Positions 1-6,744 of a stretch of DNA of 18,388 nucleotides are shown in pieces. The notes under the pieces are model-generated. The model made no database searches and was not told the DNA's origin. It saw only the letters and a list, made by a program, of their open reading frames with translations. Position 1 is the stretch's first letter. Every line of letters begins with the position of its first letter. A program made the position numbers and the translations under genes. Source of the stretch: Collinsella sp. UBA6357 (GTDB lineage: Bacteria; Actinomycetota; Coriobacteriia; Coriobacteriales; Coriobacteriaceae); assembly GCA_002437815.1 (NCBI GenBank), contig DJRP01000027.1:232-18619 (forward strand), in the 5' to 3' direction.

Positions 1-668
1 GGATGATCGAGCCCGAGATGGCCTTCGCCGACCTTAACGACTACATGGATAACGCCGAGGCCATGCTCAAGTACGTCATCCGCGACGTTATGGACCGCTG
101 TCCCGACGAGCTCAACATGCTCAACAAGTTCGTGGACAAGGGACTGCTCGCCCGCCTCGACCATGTCGCGAGCTCCGACTTCGCCCGCGTCTCCTACACC
201 GAGGCCGTCGAGATCCTGGAGCAGGCCGTCGCCGACGGCCACAAGTTCGACTACCCCGTGAGCTGGGGCATCGACCTGCAGACCGAGCACGAGCGCTTCC
301 TTACCGAGCAGCACTTCAAGCGCCCGACGTTCGTGACCGACTATCCGGCCGAGATCAAAGCCTTCTATATGCGCATGAACGACGACGGCAAAACCGTCGC
401 CGCCGCGGACTGCCTGGTGCCGGGTATCGGCGAGATCATCGGCGGCTCGCAGCGCGAGGAGCGTTTGAACTTGCTCGAGGGTCGCATCAAGGAACTCGGC
501 ATGAACCCCGACCAGTACAAGTACTACCTCGACCTGCGCCGCTACGGTTCCTGCAAGCACGCCGGTTACGGTCTGGGCTTTGAGCGCCTGGTCATGTATC
601 TCACGGGCGTCGGTAACATCCGCGACGTCCTGCCGCACCCGCGCACCGTGGGCAACGCCGATTTCTAA
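1..668 (+). CDS. asnS: Asparaginyl-tRNA synthetase, C-terminal part (5' end outside window)
   Basis: This class II aminoacyl-tRNA synthetase charges tRNA-Asn with asparagine in the cytoplasm. The reading frame is open from the window edge: the two bases before the first ATG fit the Trp of the family motif FWMIEPE, so that ATG is internal and not a start. About 222 residues are visible, roughly the C-terminal half of a ~460-residue enzyme. They include MIEPEMAFADL near the left edge, PAEIKAFYMR in the middle, a GEIIGGSQRE segment, and class II motif 3 (GLGFERLVMYLTG) close to the end. The C-terminus DVLPHPRTVGNADF matches the usual AsnRS ending. Asn rather than Asp specificity is inferred from that ending and the GSQREER context. 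A strong terminator follows 40 bases after the stop, so the gene ends its own transcription unit. Confidence 0.95.
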   Translation, partial: MIEPEMAFADLNDYMDNAEAMLKYVIRDVMDRCPDELNMLNKFVDKGLLARLDHVASSDFARVSYTEAVEILEQAVADGHKFDYPVSWGIDLQTEHERFLTEQHFKRPTFVTDYPAEIKAFYMRMNDDGKTVAAADCLVPGIGEIIGGSQREERLNLLEGRIKELGMNPDQYKYYLDLRRYGSCKHAGYGLGFERLVMYLTGVGNIRDVLPHPRTVGNADF

Positions 669-708
669 GAGCGAATCGCCCTCAATCGTCAACTGCATCA
701 AACGCATC

Positions 709-743
709 AAAGAAGCTCGTCGGCCCATCCGGCGGGCTTCTTT
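709..743 (+). terminator. Intrinsic terminator after asnS
   Basis: The arms 709-723 and 729-743 pair over 15 positions with two G-U wobbles and a 5-base loop (cccat). The outer arm is A-rich on the left and T-rich on the right (ends cttcttt), as in Rho-independent terminators. It lies 40 bases after the asnS stop. The 231 bases from here to the next start (744-974) hold no other gene I can support. Confidence 0.85.
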
Positions 744-974
744 GCCCCGTCGGTCCCTCGCACTCAGATCGCCCCCACGTCCGCGCCGCTCACGTTTTCA
801 ACCGTTGTATGTCAGCAGCGTGCCAGTCCGTTGTCAGCCGCACTCGGCTGTCGAAAACTACGCGACCGCTTGCCGGATGATTCAGACCGTCTGCGTCCCT
901 CGCGCGTCTCGAATCGCGCCCGCCCCTTAAGCTCGCGCCACCCACACACCGCCGATATCCAAGGAGGCAGTCGC

Positions 975-1826
975 ATGGCAAATGATCAGGCCGGGCGCCC
1001 GATATCCAACGGCACCCCTGTCAAAGTCAAGGGGCTTTCCAATACGAGCCGCGTGGCGCTTCGCACCCTCCGGGTGCTTCAAGTGCTTACCGATCGCACG
1101 GGAGAATCGAAAACCATCTCAGCCGAAGAGCTTATGGCCGAAATCTCCGAGCCCCGCGATCGCGACGCGATGCCCCTGCCGATCGGAAGACGCACCCTCA
1201 CTTCATCGATATCGGCGTTGCGGGCTGCCGGCTACGTCATAGAATATCGCCGCGGCGCAGGCTATCGCCTGTCCTCGCGACCGCTTTCGGACGAGGACAT
1301 CGTCAGACTCCACACCATGGTCATGAGAAACCGGACCATCCCCAGCGATGTCCGCCACAATCTTGCGACGCGCCTCGTCAAGCTCGCAAGTGCCGACATC
1401 CGTTCCTATCTCGAACATCCGCCCTCTCCCCCGCAGGACGATCCCAAAACGGCCAGGCAGCATCGAAAGCGCAAGCAGGAGCTGCGCGTGAGCGCCTGCG
1501 AGCTCATCGAAGCCGCTATCGGGCAGGGCGTTGCCGTCGCCTTCGATCTGGCCCCTCAGCCCGGCGCCGTAGACGATACCCACACCTCGTGCACCATGCG
1601 CCCCTACGCCCTCAGGCAGCGGGAGGATACCTATTATGTGCTGGGAACGGTTGCCGACGGTTCAGCCTCGGACGACACGCTGCGCACCCTCCAGATCGAC
1701 CGGTTGCGCAATATCCGCGTGAGGTTGCTCGACGGCCGCAAACTCATGGCCGTCAACGATACTTCGGAGAATGAGGAGCCGAGTCTCGCATCCGAGGAGG
1801 CAAGCTGCGAAGGTCACGCCGTCTGA
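975..1826 (+). CDS. WYL-domain transcriptional regulator
   Basis: A predicted DNA-binding regulator of 283 residues. The start is ATG 975, because a strong ribosome binding site (aaggagg, 961-967) precedes it with normal spacing; the open frame runs back to 831 without any such site. Residues 27-100 resemble a winged-helix HTH (TLRVLQVLTD, then GRRTLTSSISALRAAGYVIE with a GAGYRL wing), as in DeoR/YafY-type WYL proteins. Residues about 165-250 resemble the WYL ligand-sensing domain: MRPYALRQREDTYYVLG, then TLQIDRLRNIRV. WYL domains are known to bind nucleic acid or small ligands and adjust the activity of the HTH. The C-terminal ~30 residues are acidic and probably disordered. It sits 143 bases upstream of, and in the same direction as, the ABC importer genes. 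That makes them a candidate target, but nothing in the sequence proves it. Confidence 0.85.
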   Translation: MANDQAGRPISNGTPVKVKGLSNTSRVALRTLRVLQVLTDRTGESKTISAEELMAEISEPRDRDAMPLPIGRRTLTSSISALRAAGYVIEYRRGAGYRLSSRPLSDEDIVRLHTMVMRNRTIPSDVRHNLATRLVKLASADIRSYLEHPPSPPQDDPKTARQHRKRKQELRVSACELIEAAIGQGVAVAFDLAPQPGAVDDTHTSCTMRPYALRQREDTYYVLGTVADGSASDDTLRTLQIDRLRNIRVRLLDGRKLMAVNDTSENEEPSLASEEASCEGHAV

Positions 1827-1915
1827 TTTCTTGCCCCGCCCATCGAAAAAAGCGGTTAATAATCCAATCCCTCGCCCGATAGCTCTGTGCTTCGCGCTAC
1901 CATATCCTCCATCCG

Positions 1916-1935
1916 TACTTTGCCCAAGCAAAGTA
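1916..1935. promoter_or_regulatory. Dyad upstream of the ABC importer (operator or weak hairpin)
   Basis: tactttg (1916-1922) and caaagta (1929-1935) form a perfect 7-bp inverted repeat around a 6-base spacer, 34 bases before the binding-protein start. A T-rich stretch follows (tttgcatgttatttctttat), so it could instead be a weak terminator for the regulator gene. I found no convincing -35/-10 pair here. An operator role is inference. Confidence 0.35.
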
Positions 1936-1969
1936 TTTGCATGTTATTTCTTTATCATGGAGGTATGGA

Positions 1970-2950
1970 ATGGATAGACTCAACCTCAGTCGCAGGAGCT
2001 TCCTCGTATCTGCCGGGCTGCTTGCGCTCGCACCGCTTACCGGCTGCGGCGGAAATTCCGGCTCCGGCTCCGCTGCCACCAGCGGCGACTACACCATCGG
2101 CGTGCTACAGCTCACCGAACACTCCGCTCTGGACGCCGCCAACAAGGGCTTTGTCAAGGCTATCAAGAAGAGCGGCCTTAACGTCAAGATCGATCAGCAG
2201 AACGCCCAGAACGATCAGTCGGCCTGCCAGACCATCGCCAGCAAGTTTGTGGGCGACAACGTCAACCTGATCTTCGCCATCGCCACGCCCGCCGCCCAGG
2301 CAGCCGCCGGCGCCACGAGCGATATCCCCATCGTCGGCACCGCCATCACCGACTTTGCCGCATCGGGCCTTGTTCAGGACAACGATAAGCCCGGCACCAA
2401 CGTCACCGGCACCTCGGACCTCACGCCGGTCGCCGAGCAGCTCGAGATGATGCAGAAGGTGCTTCCCGACGTCAAGAAGGTCGGCCTGCTCTACTGCACC
2501 GCCGAGTCCAACTCCGACATTCAGATCGAAGCCGCCAAAAAGGAACTCGACAAACTGGGACTCGAGTACACCGACTACACCGTCTCGAGCTCAAACGAGA
2601 TCCAGTCGGTCGTCGAATCGGCCGTGGGCAAGGTCGACGCCCTGTACTCCCCCACCGACAACACCATCGCCGCGGGCGCCGCGCAGGTCGGTCAGATCTG
2701 TAAGGAGAACAAGCTGCCCTTTATCACCGGTGAGGAAGGCATGTGCAAGGCCGGCGGCCTGTTCACGCTCTCCATCAACTACAAAGACCTGGGCTACCGC
2801 GCCGGCGAGATGGCCGTCAAGATCCTCAAAGGCAAGGCGAAGCCCGAGGACATGCCCATCGAGCACCTGTCCACCAAAGATCTGGTCGTCGTCAAGAACG
2901 ACGAGATGGCCGAGGCCCTGGGCATCGACCTCTCCGCGCTCGACGAGTAG
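1970..2950 (+). CDS. ABC transporter substrate-binding lipoprotein (TrpX-like, ABC_sub_bind family)
   Basis: This is the extracytoplasmic binding component of an ABC importer, 326 residues from ATG 1970. That start follows the ribosome binding site ggaggt (1959-1964) with a 5-base gap; the longer frame from 1937 has none. The N-terminus has a twin-arginine motif (S7-R8-R9-S10-F11-L12), a hydrophobic stretch and the lipobox L23-T24-G25-C26. It is therefore probably a Tat-exported lipoprotein anchored at Cys26, followed by a Gly/Ser linker. The mature part starts YTIGVLQLTEHSALDAANKG and later shows VKKVGLLYCTAESNSDIQIE and GYRAGEMAVKILKG, typical of the PF04392-type family that includes TrpX-like Trp/Tyr-associated binding proteins. 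The actual ligand cannot be read from the sequence. Permease and ATPase genes follow, completing the importer. Confidence 0.9.
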   Translation: MDRLNLSRRSFLVSAGLLALAPLTGCGGNSGSGSAATSGDYTIGVLQLTEHSALDAANKGFVKAIKKSGLNVKIDQQNAQNDQSACQTIASKFVGDNVNLIFAIATPAAQAAAGATSDIPIVGTAITDFAASGLVQDNDKPGTNVTGTSDLTPVAEQLEMMQKVLPDVKKVGLLYCTAESNSDIQIEAAKKELDKLGLEYTDYTVSSSNEIQSVVESAVGKVDALYSPTDNTIAAGAAQVGQICKENKLPFITGEEGMCKAGGLFTLSINYKDLGYRAGEMAVKILKGKAKPEDMPIEHLSTKDLVVVKNDEMAEALGIDLSALDE

Positions 2951-2974
2951 CCCCGATTTCACATCCTCGCCCAC

Positions 2975-3015
2975 ACGAACCCCATTTTGGCGCCCGTCCC
3001 CAAAATGGGGTTCGT
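2975..3015 (+). terminator. Strong hairpin between binding-protein and permease genes
   Basis: The arms 2975-2990 and 3000-3015 are perfectly complementary over 16 bp around a 9-base loop. The tail after the stem is only cttt, a weak T tract. It lies 24 bases after the binding-protein stop and 58 bases before the permease start. Likely roles are a partial terminator or an mRNA-stabilising 3' end, which would give more binding protein than membrane subunit; this is inference. Confidence 0.65.
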
Positions 3016-3073
3016 CCTTTGCCGCTATCATGTACAACCGTCTGTCCATATTCAACCTAGGAGGTTCCAAAAG

Positions 3074-3997
3074 ATGCTCGTTGCACTTCAAGGTGCCATA
3101 TCCCAGGGCGTCCTCTGGGGCATCATGGTGCTCGGCGTGTTTATCACGTTCCGCCTGCTCGACATCGCCGATATGACCTGCGATGGCAGCTTCGCCCTTG
3201 GCGGATGCGTCGTCGCCGTGCTCATCGTCAACTTTCATGTCGATCCCGCCCTGGCCATCTTGGCCGGCATGGTCGCCGGAGGCATCGCCGGCGCCGTCAC
3301 GGGCTTTTTGACCACGGTCTTCGAGATTCCCGCCATTCTTGCGGGAATCCTCACCCAGATCAGCTTGTGGTCCATCAACCTGCGCATCATGGGCAAGTCA
3401 AACACGCCCCTGCTCGCCAGCTCCACGATCTTCTCCGAGATCTCGCGCCTGACCGGCCTTCCCCAGTCCACGGTCGCCATCGTCTTCGGTGTCATCATCG
3501 CCGCGGTCATCGTATGGTTGCTCTATTGGTTCTTCGGCACCGAGATCGGCTCGGCGCTGCGCGCCACGGGCAACAACGAGCACATGGTCCGCGCCCTGGG
3601 CGTCAACACCAACAAGACCAAGATGATCGCCCTGATCCTCTCCAACGCGCTCATCGGCCTCTCGGGCGGCCTGATCTGCGAGAGCCAGAAATATGCCGAT
3701 ATCGGCATGGGCACCGGCGCCATCGTGATCGGCCTTGCCGCCATCGTGATCGGCGAGGTGCTGGGGCGCCTGCTTCCTGGCGGCCTGTCAAAGTTCGGCA
3801 CACGCCTGCTCTCGGCCATCGTAGGATCCATCGTGTACTTCCTGATCCGCGCCATCGTGCTCCAACTGGGCATGGATGCCAACGATATGAAGCTCCTGTC
3901 CGCCATCATCGTCGCTATCGCGCTATGCGTGCCCGTCGTCTGGGAGCGCTACAAGCTGCGCAGCTCGTATTCGAGAGGAGATGAGGCAGATGCTTAA
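3074..3997 (+). CDS. ABC transporter permease (TrpY-like, BPD_transp_2 family)
   Basis: The membrane subunit of the importer, 307 residues. The start is ATG 3074, 8 bases after the ribosome binding site aggaggt (3059-3065); the frame from 2987 overlaps the upstream hairpin and lacks such a site. Hydrophobic segments recur along the chain: ISQGVLWGIMVLGVFITF near the N-terminus, then ALAILAGMVAGGIAGAVTGF, TVAIVFGVIIAAVIVWLLYW, a GTGAIVIGLAAIVIGEVL stretch and a last pair before the basic C-terminus. Family signatures are DIADMTCDGSFALGG after the first helix and LRATGNNEHMVRALGVN, the cytoplasmic coupling loop that docks on the ATPase. Both are typical of permeases paired with ABC_sub_bind proteins. 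Its 3' end overlaps the ATPase start, so translation is probably coupled. Confidence 0.92.
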   Translation: MLVALQGAISQGVLWGIMVLGVFITFRLLDIADMTCDGSFALGGCVVAVLIVNFHVDPALAILAGMVAGGIAGAVTGFLTTVFEIPAILAGILTQISLWSINLRIMGKSNTPLLASSTIFSEISRLTGLPQSTVAIVFGVIIAAVIVWLLYWFFGTEIGSALRATGNNEHMVRALGVNTNKTKMIALILSNALIGLSGGLICESQKYADIGMGTGAIVIGLAAIVIGEVLGRLLPGGLSKFGTRLLSAIVGSIVYFLIRAIVLQLGMDANDMKLLSAIIVAIALCVPVVWERYKLRSSYSRGDEADA

Positions 3998-4784
3998 GCT
4001 CTCCCATGTTAAAAAGACGTTCAACAAGGGCACCGTCACCGAGAAACGTGCCCTCACCGGCGTCGACCTTACCCTCAACGACGGTGACTTCGTCACGGTG
4101 ATCGGCGGCAACGGTGCCGGCAAATCCACGCTGCTCAACATGATCGCCGGCGTCTATCCGCTTGACTCGGGCGTCATCGAGCTCGATGGCAAGGACATCT
4201 CGCGTATGTCCGAGCCCCAGCGCGCCAAATATCTGGGCCGCGTGTTCCAAGACCCCATGCGCGGCACGGCAGCCGACATGCAAATTGTCGAAAATCTTGC
4301 GTTGGCACGCCGCCGCGGCCAGCGTCGAGGGCTCGCCTGGGGCGTCACCAAGGCCGAGAAAGAGGAATATCCCGAGTTGCTCAAGAAGCTCGACCTCGGC
4401 CTCGACACGCGCCTCACCGCCAAGGTCGGTCTGCTTTCGGGCGGTCAGCGTCAAGCGCTCACCCTGCTCATGGCCACGCTCACCAAGCCGCGCGTCTTGC
4501 TGCTCGACGAGCACACCGCGGCACTCGACCCCAAAACGGCCGCCAAGGTCCTCAATCTCACCGAAGAGATCATCGACGAGAACCATCTGACCGCCCTCAT
4601 GGTCACCCACAACATGCACGATGCCATCCGTCTGGGCAACCGCCTGATCATGATGCACGAGGGCCATATCATCTACGATGTGGCCGGCGAGGAAAAGAAA
4701 TCGCTCACCGTTGCCGATCTGCTCCACAAGTTCGAGGAGGTTTCGGGCGGCGAGCTCGCCAACGACCGCATGCTCTTGAGCTAG
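3990..4784 (+). CDS. ABC transporter ATP-binding protein (TrpZ-like)
   Basis: The ATPase that powers the importer, 264 residues from ATG 3990. The site gaggag (3975-3980) lies 9 bases before this ATG. An alternative ATG at 3981 directly abuts it and would add three residues. The gene overlaps the permease end by 8 bases. The full motif set is present: Walker A GGNGAGKST (39-47), Q-loop Gln87 (VFQDP), signature LSGGQRQ (149-155), Walker B VLLLDE (169-174) and H-loop His207 (MVTHNMHDAI). Walker B continues into EHTAALDP, where most ABC ATPases have EPTAALD; this variant is common in this subfamily. No transmembrane segment is visible, as expected for a cytoplasmic subunit. Regulation is presumably shared with the two upstream genes. 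Confidence 0.93.
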   Translation: MLKLSHVKKTFNKGTVTEKRALTGVDLTLNDGDFVTVIGGNGAGKSTLLNMIAGVYPLDSGVIELDGKDISRMSEPQRAKYLGRVFQDPMRGTAADMQIVENLALARRRGQRRGLAWGVTKAEKEEYPELLKKLDLGLDTRLTAKVGLLSGGQRQALTLLMATLTKPRVLLLDEHTAALDPKTAAKVLNLTEEIIDENHLTALMVTHNMHDAIRLGNRLIMMHEGHIIYDVAGEEKKSLTVADLLHKFEEVSGGELANDRMLLS

Positions 4785-4822
4785 GCCGCAACCTTATCTC
4801 TACCTTTTATGGTATTGATGCT

Positions 4823-4852
4823 GCCCGTCGGTTTGTGGCCGGCGGGCTTTTT
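4823..4852 (+). terminator. Intrinsic terminator closing the ABC importer operon
   Basis: gcccgtcgg (4823-4831) pairs with ccggcgggc (4839-4847) over 9 positions with one G-U wobble, followed at once by five T (4848-4852). It is a textbook Rho-independent terminator 38 bases after the ATPase stop. Confidence 0.88.
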
Positions 4853-4878
4853 CATGGCATCATAGGGTGGTTGCGAAT

Positions 4879-5664
4879 ATGGAAGGACCGGCCTTTATGG
4901 ATTTCATCGATTCGATCGTCCGTTTTTTTGCCCAGCACTGGGTTCAAAACCTTATCTGGGCAGGCATTCTGTGCATCGGCACCGCGTTCGCCGACAAGAT
5001 CGTCGGAAAGACCCTGCGCCATCTGCTCAATCGTGACGACAACCCCCTGCCTTCGTCGAGCATCTTCATCAACATCGCCCGCGCCGTCGTCTGGCTTGTA
5101 GGCGGCAGCTTCATTCTCGACAACTGCTTCGGCATCAACGCCAATGCGCTCATCACCGCCCTTGGCGTCGGCGGTATCGCCATCTCCCTGGGTTTCCAGG
5201 ACACGCTTTCCAACCTGATCGGCGGTGTTCAGGTCACCTTTATGGGAATCATCAAGCCCGGGGATAACATCGAAGTCGGCGGGGTCTCGGGCGTGGTGCA
5301 GGATATCACCTGGCGCCATACCACCATCAAGGACGCCTGCGACCAGCTCATCGTGGTTCCCAACTCCAACATATCCAAAAACACGCTCGTGCACCTTATG
5401 CCGTTCGGACGCGTCACCGTGCCGTTTGCCATCCAAGATCGCGCTTCCTGGAACTCGGTGGACGAGCTCACCGAACGCATCGTCAGCGAGACCACCCAAG
5501 CCGTGCTTCCCATCTCGGGCTTCGACAAAGCCCCCTATGTGCTGTATAGCGAGATCAGCGAGCTGGGCCTCAAGGGCAAGGTCATCTTTATCGTCAGCGA
5601 TGACAGCAAAACCTTTGCCTCAGCCGACGCCTGCACCAGGGCCGTCGCAAAAATCCTGGGCTAG
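4879..5664 (+). CDS. Small-conductance mechanosensitive channel (MscS family)
   Basis: A membrane channel of about 261 residues that releases solutes under hypo-osmotic shock. An N-terminal hydrophobic helix (NLIWAGILCIGTAF) is followed by a second (INIARAVVWLVGGSFIL). Then comes the pore-lining TM3 segment, recognisable as ITALGVGGIAISLGFQDTLS with NLIGGVQVTF, and the beta domain (IKPGDNIEVGGVSGVVQDI, then VPNSNISKNTL). Length and order match compact MscS proteins. The start is uncertain: GTG 4867, ATG 4879 (ggtgg at 4866-4870, 8-base gap) and ATG 4897 (ggaagga at 4881-4887, 9-base gap) are all in frame; I chose 4879. It begins only 26 bases after the preceding terminator, so its promoter must overlap that terminator or it relies on read-through. 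Its stop codon overlaps that of the convergent downstream gene. Confidence 0.9.
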   Translation: MEGPAFMDFIDSIVRFFAQHWVQNLIWAGILCIGTAFADKIVGKTLRHLLNRDDNPLPSSSIFINIARAVVWLVGGSFILDNCFGINANALITALGVGGIAISLGFQDTLSNLIGGVQVTFMGIIKPGDNIEVGGVSGVVQDITWRHTTIKDACDQLIVVPNSNISKNTLVHLMPFGRVTVPFAIQDRASWNSVDELTERIVSETTQAVLPISGFDKAPYVLYSEISELGLKGKVIFIVSDDSKTFASADACTRAVAKILG

Positions 5665-6713
5665 CCCGTAAAGATCGCGCTTCGCCATTCCTGCATCATA
5701 TGTTGGCGCAGATGTTCCTCGCGCACCATGTATTCCTCACGTTTGGGAGCCCTGCGCACACCGGCCCGTTCGAGCACGCAACGTACCCAGATGCGATATT
5801 CAAACGGGTCGCGCAGACTTCCGTAGCGCACGGAGACCACATCACACCCGGCACGCTCCAGTCGACGAACCCGATCAGGATCCGGTCGCATCGTAAATGC
5901 GCCTTCATCCGTTAGGCGCGGATAGCAGTCGAGCACTACCGGACCTAACGGCTCGGCACGTGGCAAGACCATTGTCGTGTCCGTATCCACGACACCGCCG
6001 AGCGCATCGGTCACGCGGTCCTCACCGCAAGCCAGCTTACGGAGCCCTTGACCGCCGATAGATCGTGCGGCCGAAAGGGCGATGGCGACCCGCGCCTCAA
6101 GCGGCGTGGCACAGCTGCCCGCGACCTGTTCCGCCGCGCGCGCAAGCACCCGCCATCCTTTGCATCCCTTTGCTCGCTGCGCATAGGCGGCTATCTCATC
6201 GGGACTCGTGAGTGCCGGGCGCATGACAAAGGGCGCGGGATGGCCGTCGCGCATCTTCAGCGCCTGCCATCCGTCTTGGCCTTCACACAATTTCTCGACG
6301 GTGCCAGAGCCTCCTAAGGCATATTTCATGCTTGATGCAGGCCGATAGGAACAAAACGTACCGCACAGCTCGTAAGCCGCCATAATCAGGCTTTCGAGAC
6401 AAACTTGGCTTGCCATGGTCAGCAGCGTCGCTTCGGGCGTGGTCACGCCCAGACCAAACCCCGTATCGATGATCGATCCGTCGGGAAGGTCACCACCCAT
6501 ATCGTGCACCAAAACAGGGCGCTCAAGATCGCCTTGAACGCCCTCTCGCATCATGACATCGAGCGGCAGGGGAAGAACCTCACGCATGAGAACGCGATGC
6601 ATCAGACTCTCGGCCTCATCCGCCGGGTCCGCATACCCCAAAGCGAGCGCACGCAAGGCGGGCGGCGTTTGATAGTAGCGAAAGGCCGATAGCCCGCACA
6701 CGATATCCTGCAT
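5661..6713 (-). CDS. Orphan protein at the end of the leu operon, possible nuclease-fold relative
   Basis: A 350-residue protein that I cannot assign to a named function. The start is ATG 6713, 31 bases after the leuB stop; the frame stays open upstream, but only into leuB. There is no signal peptide or clear membrane helix, so it is probably cytoplasmic. Visible landmarks are an N-terminal CGLSAFRYYQTPPALRALAL, YELCGTF (114-120), TPLEAR (203-208), GGQGLRKL (220-227), VVLDCYP (259-265) and RRLERAGCDVVSVRYGSL (283-300). This order resembles a family I recall from Coriobacteriia, with an ELCGTY-like motif, an SPxE-like helix, a GG loop, a central acidic strand and a final R-L-x-x-x-G-x-x-V strand. 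That pattern suggests a Vsr/PD-(D/E)xK-type nuclease fold. The usual E-x-D/K active-site pair after the central strand is not evident, so activity may be lost. This is inference from memory. Confidence 0.8.
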   Translation of the reverse strand: MQDIVCGLSAFRYYQTPPALRALALGYADPADEAESLMHRVLMREVLPLPLDVMMREGVQGDLERPVLVHDMGGDLPDGSIIDTGFGLGVTTPEATLLTMASQVCLESLIMAAYELCGTFCSYRPASSMKYALGGSGTVEKLCEGQDGWQALKMRDGHPAPFVMRPALTSPDEIAAYAQRAKGCKGWRVLARAAEQVAGSCATPLEARVAIALSAARSIGGQGLRKLACGEDRVTDALGGVVDTDTTMVLPRAEPLGPVVLDCYPRLTDEGAFTMRPDPDRVRRLERAGCDVVSVRYGSLRDPFEYRIWVRCVLERAGVRRAPKREEYMVREEHLRQHMMQEWRSAIFTG

Positions 6714-6744
6714 GGTCTTTTCCGCGCTCTTGGTCACAGGGCTT

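Noticed and set aside
1887..2270. Open frames in other phases over the binding-protein 5' end as possible leader peptides
   Set aside because: No codon bias for one amino acid, no ribosome binding site, and no attenuator-like structure.
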